This document shows, piece by piece, positions 40,311 to 48,972 of a stretch of DNA of 64,000 nucleotides (position 1 is its first letter; the number at the start of each line of letters is the position of its first letter). Source of the stretch: Allobosea sp. BH3 (GTDB lineage: Bacteria > Pseudomonadota > Alphaproteobacteria > Rhizobiales > Beijerinckiaceae); NCBI RefSeq assembly GCF_025499465.1, contig NZ_JAIMCA010000006.1:124001-188000 (forward strand). The letters run 5' to 3'. The translations under genes and the position numbers were made by a program. Below the pieces are notes generated by a model. That model was given only the letters and a program-made list of their open reading frames with translations, had not been told where the DNA came from and did no database searches.

Positions 40311-42605
40311 CTACTTGGCCACGGTGAACTGCACGCGGCGGTTCATTGCCTTGGCCTCGCGTGCCTCATGGGGCAGCAGCGGGCGCGCGCTCCCATAGGC
40401 CTTGACCGTCAGTTGCGCCGGATCGATGCCGCGCCGGGCGATCTCGTCGCGCACCCGCATGGCGCGGCGCAGCGACAGGTGCATATTGTCGAAGCCGCCG
40501 CGCTCGCCGTCGCGATTGGCGTGCCCCTCGATGGTGACTGGCGAGCCAGGGCATTTCTTCAGGATGGCGACGGCCTCGCTGACGACCTTCTCGGTCGTCG
40601 CGTCGAGCGCAACCGCAGAGGTGCCCTGCCCGAACAACACCGGGTTGCTCCTGGTCAGGCCGTCGAGATCGTTCTGGCAACTTGCCGGCGGATCGACGAC
40701 ACAACCGGTCTGGCGCAGCGCGATCGCGACATCCGACTTGAAGCCCGGCGGCAGCCCCGTGGCGCCGCTCGTCTCGATTTCGCTCTTGATCAGTTCCCGG
40801 CAGGTCAGGCCACGGATGGCGACGCGATCGTCCTCGACCGACGCCGAGCCGAGATCGAGCCGCAGCAGATCGGTCATCGCCGTGCGCGCCGCGGCCGCGA
40901 ATCCGGCGGGTGCGCCGGGCACAACCTCAGTCGCATCGTCGAGGCGACCCTTGAGCGGGGAATCGGCAACGAGCGCCGCCAGCGCGGTGCGCGTGGCCTC
41001 GTCCGGCACGTAGCCGGAGAGCCTCAGGCCTGTGCGGTCAGCCGACAGCGCGAGACCATAGGGCCGGACGAGCACGCTCTCCGGCAGGGTCGGCACCGAG
41101 AGCCCCGCCGGGGCGGCCGCGAGAAGCTGGCGCAAAGCCATCAGGCTCGCCGCATCCGCAGCCTGGCCGGCGATCGCGAAGGCCTTGTCGCGGAGCGTCA
41201 CCGAGCCGACCTTGAGCTTCGACAAGGCTTCGAGCGCGAAGGCGGTGGCTGCCGGAATGTCCAGGTCGGAGCGCAGCGCGGGCTCGACGGACGAGCCATC
41301 CTGGATCGAGGCCTCGCCAAAGAACCGGCGCGCCGCGGCGAGAATGCCTGAACGAACCGCCTCGCCAGGCAATCCGCCCTTCAGGCCGAGGTGGCCATCC
41401 GCGAGAGTGGCGCTCCAGTCGAGCGGCACGGGTGCGGGCGGGGGTGCTGGCGGAGGAGCCTGAGCGGTCGCAGCGGACGGCGCTGAAGCCTTTGGCAAGA
41501 CGTCGTTCAGGATCAAGCCTGGGATATCCGGCAGCGGCACGATCACCGGGGTCGGCGGCGGGGCTGGAGGCGGCGGCGGACAGTCGATCGCGACCTGCGC
41601 GACCGAATCTGGCCCGTCCATCTGCGCGATCTGGAGCCGCAGAGCCTGACAGGCGTCATGACTATCAGGGCCCTTACCGGAGAGCGTATAGACATCGCCG
41701 GTCAGTTCGGCCCTGCCTTCGCGCAGGCGAGCCAGATCGCCAATGGCACGCGCCGTCTTTTCCAGGAAGGCGGAGGGCGCTCCGGTGCCGGGCTTCAGCC
41801 CATCGCGGACCGGGACGGCCGCGCCAAAGGCGCGCTGCAGCGTCGCGAGGATCTGCTTGTGCGCATCCTCGTTCGGATAGAAGCCCTGCAGAACAACCTC
41901 GCCGGCGGCCGCCCTCTCGGCGCTCCAGCGATAGGGTGAAACGGTGGGCGGCTCGAGGTCGCACGTCACGGCGCGGAAGCCGGGCTGAGGCGGCTGGGCA
42001 GAAATGGCGCTAAGTGCCTGGAATGCTTCAGGACTGACTGCCTTGCCCTCGATGCAGAAGCGGCCATCGTCGAGCGCGATCCTCCCCGAAGCCAGCTTGG
42101 GCAATTCGGCGAGCATGGCCTTCGCCATCGCCGCGAAGCCATCAGGAGCGCCGAAGGCGACGGACTGGCGGTCGTCGATGCGCATGCCAGGGAAGGCCGC
42201 AGCCGCGGCGGCGAGGCCCGCCGCAGCGGTATCGAGATCCGGCACGAAACCGCCGAGCGTGACGATTTCCGCCTGCCGGCTGGCGAACCAGGAATAGGGC
42301 TTCTGAGCCACGACCTGAGAGAGGCCGCCGAGCGCGCGACGGACGCCGAACTCCGCCCGGAGCTGCGCCATCGCCTTGGTCGCGCCGTCGGTGGAGAGCA
42401 CCTCGCCGCCGATCGTGACGTCCCGACCATCGACCTGCGCCAGGACCGGGCGGGCGCCCGGCGTCTTGCCGGCGACTGCCGCGACCGCCTGCACAGCGCG
42501 CTCGCCGACATCGCGCTCGATAGCTGCGTCGAGGCCGAGATTGCCGGCCCCCCATAGCAGAGCCAGTGGAATCAGACCCCAGAGCCAGCGCGCCGGCTGA
42601 GACAT
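40311..42605 (-). CDS. Large OmpA-family protein with repeated BON-like domains
   Basis: A 764-residue envelope protein. Residues 8-26 are a signal anchor (LWGLIPLALLWGAGNLGL). About 40-335 and 400-630 contain several BON-like alpha/beta repeats, recognisable by GRDVTIGGEVLS, GEVVLQGFYPNE, GHLGLKGGLPG and GLRLSGYVPDE. Between them lies a Pro-rich linker (CPPPPPAPPPTP near 345; APPPAPPPAPVP near 390). The C-terminal OmpA domain (about 650-764) has VTIEGHANRDGERGG and the NRRVQFTV end that binds peptidoglycan. Inferred role: tethering the inner membrane to the cell wall across the periplasm. The helix-hairpin-helix gene follows in the same unit. Confidence 0.85.
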   Translation of the reverse strand: MSQPARWLWGLIPLALLWGAGNLGLDAAIERDVGERAVQAVAAVAGKTPGARPVLAQVDGRDVTIGGEVLSTDGATKAMAQLRAEFGVRRALGGLSQVVAQKPYSWFASRQAEIVTLGGFVPDLDTAAAGLAAAAAAFPGMRIDDRQSVAFGAPDGFAAMAKAMLAELPKLASGRIALDDGRFCIEGKAVSPEAFQALSAISAQPPQPGFRAVTCDLEPPTVSPYRWSAERAAAGEVVLQGFYPNEDAHKQILATLQRAFGAAVPVRDGLKPGTGAPSAFLEKTARAIGDLARLREGRAELTGDVYTLSGKGPDSHDACQALRLQIAQMDGPDSVAQVAIDCPPPPPAPPPTPVIVPLPDIPGLILNDVLPKASAPSAATAQAPPPAPPPAPVPLDWSATLADGHLGLKGGLPGEAVRSGILAAARRFFGEASIQDGSSVEPALRSDLDIPAATAFALEALSKLKVGSVTLRDKAFAIAGQAADAASLMALRQLLAAAPAGLSVPTLPESVLVRPYGLALSADRTGLRLSGYVPDEATRTALAALVADSPLKGRLDDATEVVPGAPAGFAAAARTAMTDLLRLDLGSASVEDDRVAIRGLTCRELIKSEIETSGATGLPPGFKSDVAIALRQTGCVVDPPASCQNDLDGLTRSNPVLFGQGTSAVALDATTEKVVSEAVAILKKCPGSPVTIEGHANRDGERGGFDNMHLSLRRAMRVRDEIARRGIDPAQLTVKAYGSARPLLPHEAREAKAMNRRVQFTVAK

Positions 42606-42830
42606 ATCTCGCCCCCTACCCTGCGCGACGATCGCCGACGCAGGCCTTTCTCATCAGGATCGCCGCCCTCTTATCAAAGGCTTAGCCGGCGATCCGCAGC
42701 CAAGGCTTGAACTCGTCACCCTGCCATATCATCGCGCAGAGAGGCCTTGATGATCAACACGCTAGATCAGGCCCGAGGTCGGGTTCGCGTCAACCGGGAA
42801 GCAGCGGTAGCCCACAGGCAAAAACCAAAA

Positions 42831-42890
42831 GGGCGCGAAACGCCCAGGTGGCAGCAACAAACAAAAAAGCCCCGGGTTTCCCCGGGGCTT
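42831..42890 (-). terminator. Tandem rho-independent terminators after the porin gene
   Basis: Reading the minus strand: first a 10-bp stem (42881-42890 with 42867-42876; AAGCCCCGGG/CCCGGGGCTT) followed by TTTTTTG. Then a 5-bp stem GGGCG/CGCCC (42831-42845) is followed by TTTTGGTTTTTG. A double terminator fits a highly expressed porin. The remainder of the 306-base gap (42606-42830) shows nothing else I can name. Confidence 0.85.
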
Positions 42891-42911
42891 CCGACTAGAT
42901 CGGTAAACCGA

Positions 42912-44264
42912 TCAGAAGTCGCGCTGGATGCGCAGACGGCCGGTGAAGGCGTCGTCAGACTTGATCGTGCGGATCGGGCCGCCCAGGAAAGCCTGCTTGG
43001 CGTCCTGAATGCGGTTCTTGAACTCCATGCGGGAGTAGAGAACCTCGACACCGATGTCGAGACCGGAGACCGGCATCCACACCAGGTTGGCGCCGACGAT
43101 CAGCTCCTTCGGATCGAGCTTGGCAGCACCGAAGATCGGAGCGCCAGCCACGGTGGCGCCGATAACGCCGGTGCCGACAGCCTTAACCTCGGAGTACGAA
43201 CCGATGAAGTCCGAACGCAGGGTCGGCATCCAGAAGTGGCGGAAAGCCGCAACGACGTTCCAGGCAGTGGCCGTGTCAACCTGGCCGCTGATCGGATCGA
43301 CGTAAGCGTTGTTCGGCGAGAAGGTCGCGACACGGCCGAAGCCGGAGTTGCCGCTGCCGTTCCAGCCGAGATACTCGATCGCCGCATCGGCATAGCCGGC
43401 CTGCAGGAACAGAGTGTCGCCAGCCGCAAGCATCGGCAGGTTGATCTTCACGCCGCCCTGGATCGCGTAGCCGACGTCATCATTGCTGGCGCCGTTCAGG
43501 ACGTTGAACGTGCCACGGTTGCCGACGGCGCCCGACAGCTGAGCAGAGCCCCAGCCCTGGTCGACGCGGAGCGAGGCGACGACGTCCGGATAGGTCTGAC
43601 CTTCGTAGGCCGCGGAGAACGGAGCGACCGCAGCGAACGGACGGCGACCGGTGGTCAGGCCGTCTTCGAGCGAGATCGTCGCGCTGAAGCCGCTGCCGAA
43701 CGTGGCGGTGTAGGCCAACAGGTTCGGATAACGGTCCGAAGTGCGGACGACCGAGAAGCCGAAGTCGTTGGCGTAGAAGTCGAAGAACGACTGCGCCTTA
43801 CCAGCGGTGATCGGGCCGAACTGAACGAAGGCCTTATCGAGGAAGAGACCGCTGTCGGACACGCCGCCGGTGGCGGAGTTGAAGCGGTTCGTACCAGCGT
43901 TCGGGCCGCCGTAGTTGTAGCCGCCGGACTGCGTGGTCACGTCGTAACGAACGAACGTACGCAGCGTGCCGTAAGCGGTGGCCGTGCGGGCGTCGATGTA
44001 GATACGGCCGCGAGCGCGGGTGCCGTACGAGTCCTGAGCACGGCTCCAGCGCTCACCGAAGGTGTACTCAGCGCGCACACGGCCGCCGACGCGCAGGCAG
44101 GTGTCCGTGCCCGGGATGTAGAAGAAGCCAGCACCGTAGGCGGTGCAGACGCGAACGTATTCGACCGGAGCGGCCTTCCGCGAAGGAAGGTCGGCGGCCT
44201 GAGCCCCGGCGACCGCGGCGATGCCGGCGGCGGAACCGAGGAGGAGGCTCTTGACGAGCTTCAT
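42912..44264 (-). CDS. Rhizobial-type outer-membrane porin
   Basis: A 450-residue general porin, probably a trimer of 16-strand barrels for passive uptake. The ATG at 44264 follows GGAGG by 8 bases. The signal peptide MKLVKSLLLGSAAGIAAVAG is cut after AQA. The mature N-terminus ADLPSRKAAPVEYVRVC with the GAGFFYIPGTDTCLRVGG segment (paired cysteines) is diagnostic of Rhizobiales porins. Strands such as RVRAEYTFG and the terminal LRIQRDF (C-terminal Phe for BAM) support a barrel. It has a leader of about 165 bases and a double terminator, suggesting strong, regulated expression. Confidence 0.93.
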   Translation of the reverse strand: MKLVKSLLLGSAAGIAAVAGAQAADLPSRKAAPVEYVRVCTAYGAGFFYIPGTDTCLRVGGRVRAEYTFGERWSRAQDSYGTRARGRIYIDARTATAYGTLRTFVRYDVTTQSGGYNYGGPNAGTNRFNSATGGVSDSGLFLDKAFVQFGPITAGKAQSFFDFYANDFGFSVVRTSDRYPNLLAYTATFGSGFSATISLEDGLTTGRRPFAAVAPFSAAYEGQTYPDVVASLRVDQGWGSAQLSGAVGNRGTFNVLNGASNDDVGYAIQGGVKINLPMLAAGDTLFLQAGYADAAIEYLGWNGSGNSGFGRVATFSPNNAYVDPISGQVDTATAWNVVAAFRHFWMPTLRSDFIGSYSEVKAVGTGVIGATVAGAPIFGAAKLDPKELIVGANLVWMPVSGLDIGVEVLYSRMEFKNRIQDAKQAFLGGPIRTIKSDDAFTGRLRIQRDF

Positions 44265-44652
44265 TTGGTAACCTCCAAAAGAGTTTCGAGACCCTCGGGC
44301 TTCAGCCTGCCCCCCGCAACGGGTCCTAAGAACCCAGCTGCAGAACCTGCCTGTTCCCGGTCTTTCGCCTGCGTCACCGATCTCTGTCGGAGGCGAAGAC
44401 GAAAAACAGCGACCGGGAACGTCCCGACGCATTGCCACCATACGAAAGCCGCCTCGCCGATCAACCACGATCCGGCCCTCCGGGGCCTGCGGGGGGTGCT
44501 TTGAAACCACCTGTTGCAGACGGGTCACGCTTTGAGCCTCGAAATTCAGTGGTCATTAACCGCGTCGGCCCGGAAAAGGGCTTTCGATGGTTTCCAAACT
44601 GCTTCCGAAGGCGCGAATCCCTGCGAATCCCCTGGAGTCGTGATTCTCGCCC
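44265..44652 (-). promoter_or_regulatory. Porin leader and promoter region
   Basis: This 388-base gap separates the porin from the tamB stop. On the minus strand, TTGATC (44464-44459) and TATGGT (44442-44437) are separated by 16 bases, a reasonable promoter that would give an untranslated leader of about 165 bases. The leader contains short G/C-rich inverted stretches but no riboswitch I recognise. A small RNA target or mRNA-stability role is possible. Confidence 0.5.
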
Positions 44653-47600
44653 TCAGTATTCCCACTCGGCGCCGACCCCGACGGCGGCGCTGCCGTCGGC
44701 GCCCGTCTCGGCCTGCAGCTTCAGGCGCTTCGTCACGTCGATTCCGACCGAGACGCCGCTTTCCTCCGGCTTGGCGCCCACCTTCACCCCGACGGAAACG
44801 TTGTCGCTGATGTAGCGTGAGGCGCCGATGGTCGGGCCGCCCTGCCCCATCTGGATGTCGAGGTTGTCGACGCCGAGCGACTTCCTGAGTCGTTCGAAGG
44901 TGTCGTCGCCGCCGCCTCCGGCGAACTGCGCCGCAGCCTGCGCCAGTTGCAGCGCCTGGAAGGCAGAAAGCGATCCGGAAGCGCGGGCGAAGAGCAGGCG
45001 CGACAGCACTTCGTCCTGCGGCAGCTCGGGCTGCGAGGTGAAGGCGAAGGCGGGCTGATCCGCCGGGCCGGTGACAACGACGCGCGCGGTTACGTCTCCC
45101 GCGCTGGTCTCGGCGATGAAATCGAGCTCGGGAACCAGCCCACCCGCAAAGGTGAGCCGGCCGCGGCTGAAATCGAGGCGCTGGGTCAACACGTTCAGGC
45201 GCCCGCGACGCAGCTCGAAGCCGCCATCCAGAACCGGCGCCGAGGAACTGCCGCTGACACGAATCTCGCCGCCGAGCTCGGCGTCGATACCGCGCCCCCG
45301 GATGAAGACGCGGCTCGGAGCGGAGACCGTCAGCGCGAGCGTGGCGTCGAAAGCGGGCGCCGCGCGGCCGCGATTGCCGCGAGCCTGCCGCGCCTTGCGT
45401 TCGGCTGCGAGGCGGGCGGCGGCGGTCCCGCGCGCGTTGACATGCCTGATTCCGTCGATCGGCCGCAGCGAGGCAGGCAGACGATCCGGCACCGTGACCT
45501 CCAGCGAGACCACGTCGATTCGCCCGCTGAGGCGCGGGCGCTGGGCGAGCGGGCCTTCGACGGAGAGATCGAGCCCGGCTACCGCCGTGACGAGGCCGCT
45601 GGATACGAGCTGGGCGCGGTCGCCCCGGATGCGGATGTTGCCGGGGAACCCCGCCGCCGGATCGACCTCGACCCGGCCAGTGGCCGAGAGCGTGCCGCCG
45701 TTTGGCGCCCGCGCCGAGAAGCGCTCGATCGTCAGGTTCTCGCCATTGGCGGCGATGCGTGCCTCCATGGCGGTCAGGCGGATGCCCTGCAGGGCGTCGG
45801 TAAAGCTGCCGCCGGTGAGGGTCGCCGCTCCGCTCAGGCGAGGCTCCGAGGCGGTGCCGCCGGCACGCATGTCGAGCGCAATCGCGCCGGTGACGCGCTG
45901 GCCGCTCGCCCCCAGCATTGGATTGGCGAGGCCGGCATCGACGCGCCCCTGCGCAGAGAGATCGAGCGGGCCGGTGGCGTTGAGCGGGACCGTGCCACGC
46001 AATGTGAGATTCGCCCCGCGTCCGGCATTCACAGTGGCGGAGATGCTCGACGCATCCGCCTTCAGCGCGCCCTCACCCGTGATCTCGACCGGCGGCAGCC
46101 CAGCCTGGCGCGTCTCGGGCGTCACGAGCTGGGAGATGCGCAATTTCCAGGGGCCGGAGAGATCGCCCGGCTTGCCACGGATCTGCGCCTCGGCATTCAG
46201 AGTGCCGCCGAGATTCAGTTTGGGCGAGGCGATGCGCGCGGCCGAGAGCGGCACATCGCGCGCGGCAAAGCGCAGGTCGAGCGTCTCGCCGGCGCGGCCG
46301 TCGAGCGTCAGCCTGCCTCGATCGACCATCAGCACGAGGCCCGCGATCTCGATGCCGGAAGCCGGGAAGCTCAGCGTGGCGGGATTGGCCAGCGTGATTG
46401 CGCGGCCGTCCCGGCGCGCGTCGAAGGAGGCGATCTCCAGCTTCAGAGGCTCACCGGGCACGAGCCGGCCTGCGCCCTTCAGGGCGAAGCCGCGGGCATT
46501 GGCGCTCAGCGTGAAGGCGCTGGCATCGGGCGCGCCCTTCGAATCGAAACGGAGCGCGCTGAAGGTCTCGCCAGCCATGACCCCGCGGTCGATGGCGACA
46601 GCCGCATCGAGCATCGGGCGGCCATAGACGTCGCGGGCGCCGACCTTGGCATCGAGCCGGTCGATCGAGATCGACGGACCGGTGAGACGCGCCCCGCGCG
46701 CCGTGAGATCGACATCCTGCCGGCCCTGTGGCGCGGCAAGGACGATGTCCGCATTGAGCTCGCCGCCGAGCTTGGTCAGCGCCAGCGGCGAGAGATCGTC
46801 GAGATTGCGGGCGGCCAGCGTCAACCGGCCGGCGGCACGGCTCGCGGTGTCCAGCGTGAGGCCGCCATTCAGCCGCACAGAGCCGATGGCGAGGTCGAGC
46901 GTCGAGAGGTTCCAGCTATCGTCCGGCTGACGGGCGAGCGCGAGCGTGCCAGTGGCCGGCCGGGAATCGACCTCGCCGGCGAGCGTGACGCGGGTATCGA
47001 GCGCGCCCTGCAGATCGCGGGCGACGGCGTCGATGGCGAGGCGCGGGACCGGCCGGCCGAGCGCGGTGGCATTGGCGACGGCGATGCGGGCCGTCGCGTC
47101 GAGCCTGTTCTGCGGTCCGGTGATGCGGGCATCGACATCGCCGCGGCCGGATAGGCGTGGATCGGCACGCTTCAGATCGGGCAGGTTCAGGGCGAGCCTG
47201 AGATCGGATTGCTGCTGGCCGATGGAACCATCCGCCGTGAAGGCGGCGTGCTGGCCGGCGACGCGCAGGCCCGTCACCGTATAGTCGCCGGCAAGCGCAT
47301 GGACCCTTCCGGCGAGGGTCAGATTGCCGGCGAGGAGCCTGTCCACCACCGCCTGCCCGGTCGAGAGGCGTTCGGCCCTGCCGTCCAGCGTGGCGGTATA
47401 GGTGTTGAGCCTGGGCGTCGCGTCGAGATCGGCCGTAACCTCCGCCCGCCCACCAAGAGGCCGGCCGGCAAGGCCACTCAGCCGGGCGAGATCGGGCAGC
47501 ACGGCCTTGAGCTGGCCGAGGGCGCGCGCCTGGCCGAGCTTGCCCTTGTAGTCGAGCTCGACGCCCGAGAGCGCGAGCTTCAGCACGTCGAAATCGGCCG

Positions 47601-48972
47601 TGGCGTCGTCCTGCGCGGTGCCCCGCAGGGTGAAGGTAACCCTGTCGCCCACGGCGCGCGCGAGCGCACGATCAGTCAGCGCGATGCCGGTCGCCTCTCC
47701 GTCCGAACTGAGCGCGATGCGGGTGCCCGGTTCGCCGATGGTGCCACTGGGCGTGGCGTTGAAGGTGAGCCCGACCTTGCCAAAAGAACCGAGCGGCACC
47801 TTGGCATCCTGCGCATCCAGCGTCGCCACGATGGTCGGGCCGGCGACAGCCCCCCGGATCGTCGCGTCGAAGGCGAGCTTGCCGATCTCGGTTCCGGCCG
47901 CGACGGTGCGCCCCTCGGCATTCGGGCGGGCGGCGGCGGTCACCCGTATGTCGAGCGTCTTGTCGGCATTGTAGCGGCCGAGCACGTCGAGCCGTGCCAG
48001 CGCGGAGACCAGCGCAAGGTTGCGAATGTCGATACCGCCGGCGTCGGGGAAACCGACCGCGCCGTCCAGCCGGGTCGAGCCTGCGAAGACAGGGGCAACA
48101 GGCGCCGGCATCAGGCCCTCAATGCGCGCATCGAGAGCAAGTGCGAGCTGGCGCTCGGCTCCTGCCCGGTTGAGCGTCGCAGATCCTTCAGCGCCGATGG
48201 TCGGCCCGGCGGTGAAGGTCAGGTTCGAGCGGAAGGAATCGAGCGGACCGTCACCATTGAGGTCGAGTTTGACCGGCGGCTCGCCGGGCAGGCCGGCAAC
48301 CTTCGCAATCAGGCCTCCGGCCGGCTCGTCCAGCTTTGCAGCCAGTCGGAGCCGCGTACTTTCCGGCACGAAGGAGAGGTCGACATTCACGGTCCCGCCC
48401 CTGTCGAGCCGCCGCGCCTCAAGCTTGAGGTCCAGGCCCTCGTTGGGCGGGCCGAGCCGTGCCGTGCCGGTGGCGCCGAGCCGGGCCGCCACGCCGATGA
48501 CCGGCTCCCCGAGCGAAAGCTCCCCGAGTTGGAAGGCGCGCAGGATCACCCTGAGCGGCAGCTCGGGCAGGATCGGCTCGCTGCTAGGCGGGCCACTGCC
48601 GGCCGGCTGCGGCGCAGGCCTGCGCAGGATCTCGAGCCGGCCGATCTCCAGCCTGTCGACATCGAGCCGGCGGAGCAGCAGGGCGCTGCGCGTCCAGATC
48701 AGCCGGACACGGTCGAGCCGCAGCCAGGCGCCGTCACGATCCGAGAGCACGATGTCGCGGATTTCGACATCGGAGGAGAGCGCCCCGTTCACCTGCCCGA
48801 TCGAGACCTGGCTGGTGTCGCTGGAGAGTGCCTTCGAGATCAGGTCCGCGACAATGCCGCGATCGGTCTGGGCGTTCTGGGCGAAGCCGCCGAAATGGGC
48901 CGAGAACAGGAAGCCTGCCACAAGCAGCAGAGAAAGGAGCGCAAGGCGCGGGATGGTCAGGAGCCGGCGCAT
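44653..48972 (-). CDS. tamB: Translocation and assembly module inner-membrane protein TamB
   Basis: TamB spans the periplasm from the inner membrane to TamA, helping outer-membrane protein insertion and phospholipid transport. The 1439-residue protein has one N-terminal anchor (LTIPRLALLSLLLVAGFLFS). A very long beta-taco region of repeating amphipathic strands follows (AsmA-like start near 60-150: VEIRDIVLSDRDGAWLRLDR). The conserved C-terminal TamB (DUF490) domain covers about the last 350 residues (RGRLNVLTQRLDFSRG; DEVLSRLLFARASG), ending VGVGAEWEY with a terminal aromatic. It directly follows tamA, overlapping by 1 base. Confidence 0.95.
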   Translation of the reverse strand: MRRLLTIPRLALLSLLLVAGFLFSAHFGGFAQNAQTDRGIVADLISKALSSDTSQVSIGQVNGALSSDVEIRDIVLSDRDGAWLRLDRVRLIWTRSALLLRRLDVDRLEIGRLEILRRPAPQPAGSGPPSSEPILPELPLRVILRAFQLGELSLGEPVIGVAARLGATGTARLGPPNEGLDLKLEARRLDRGGTVNVDLSFVPESTRLRLAAKLDEPAGGLIAKVAGLPGEPPVKLDLNGDGPLDSFRSNLTFTAGPTIGAEGSATLNRAGAERQLALALDARIEGLMPAPVAPVFAGSTRLDGAVGFPDAGGIDIRNLALVSALARLDVLGRYNADKTLDIRVTAAARPNAEGRTVAAGTEIGKLAFDATIRGAVAGPTIVATLDAQDAKVPLGSFGKVGLTFNATPSGTIGEPGTRIALSSDGEATGIALTDRALARAVGDRVTFTLRGTAQDDATADFDVLKLALSGVELDYKGKLGQARALGQLKAVLPDLARLSGLAGRPLGGRAEVTADLDATPRLNTYTATLDGRAERLSTGQAVVDRLLAGNLTLAGRVHALAGDYTVTGLRVAGQHAAFTADGSIGQQQSDLRLALNLPDLKRADPRLSGRGDVDARITGPQNRLDATARIAVANATALGRPVPRLAIDAVARDLQGALDTRVTLAGEVDSRPATGTLALARQPDDSWNLSTLDLAIGSVRLNGGLTLDTASRAAGRLTLAARNLDDLSPLALTKLGGELNADIVLAAPQGRQDVDLTARGARLTGPSISIDRLDAKVGARDVYGRPMLDAAVAIDRGVMAGETFSALRFDSKGAPDASAFTLSANARGFALKGAGRLVPGEPLKLEIASFDARRDGRAITLANPATLSFPASGIEIAGLVLMVDRGRLTLDGRAGETLDLRFAARDVPLSAARIASPKLNLGGTLNAEAQIRGKPGDLSGPWKLRISQLVTPETRQAGLPPVEITGEGALKADASSISATVNAGRGANLTLRGTVPLNATGPLDLSAQGRVDAGLANPMLGASGQRVTGAIALDMRAGGTASEPRLSGAATLTGGSFTDALQGIRLTAMEARIAANGENLTIERFSARAPNGGTLSATGRVEVDPAAGFPGNIRIRGDRAQLVSSGLVTAVAGLDLSVEGPLAQRPRLSGRIDVVSLEVTVPDRLPASLRPIDGIRHVNARGTAAARLAAERKARQARGNRGRAAPAFDATLALTVSAPSRVFIRGRGIDAELGGEIRVSGSSSAPVLDGGFELRRGRLNVLTQRLDFSRGRLTFAGGLVPELDFIAETSAGDVTARVVVTGPADQPAFAFTSQPELPQDEVLSRLLFARASGSLSAFQALQLAQAAAQFAGGGGDDTFERLRKSLGVDNLDIQMGQGGPTIGASRYISDNVSVGVKVGAKPEESGVSVGIDVTKRLKLQAETGADGSAAVGVGAEWEY

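Noticed and set aside
42740..42830. Possible small RNA or tRNA in the gap downstream of the porin
   Set aside because: No cloverleaf or convincing promoter could be drawn; the hairpins at 42831-42890 are explained as porin terminators.
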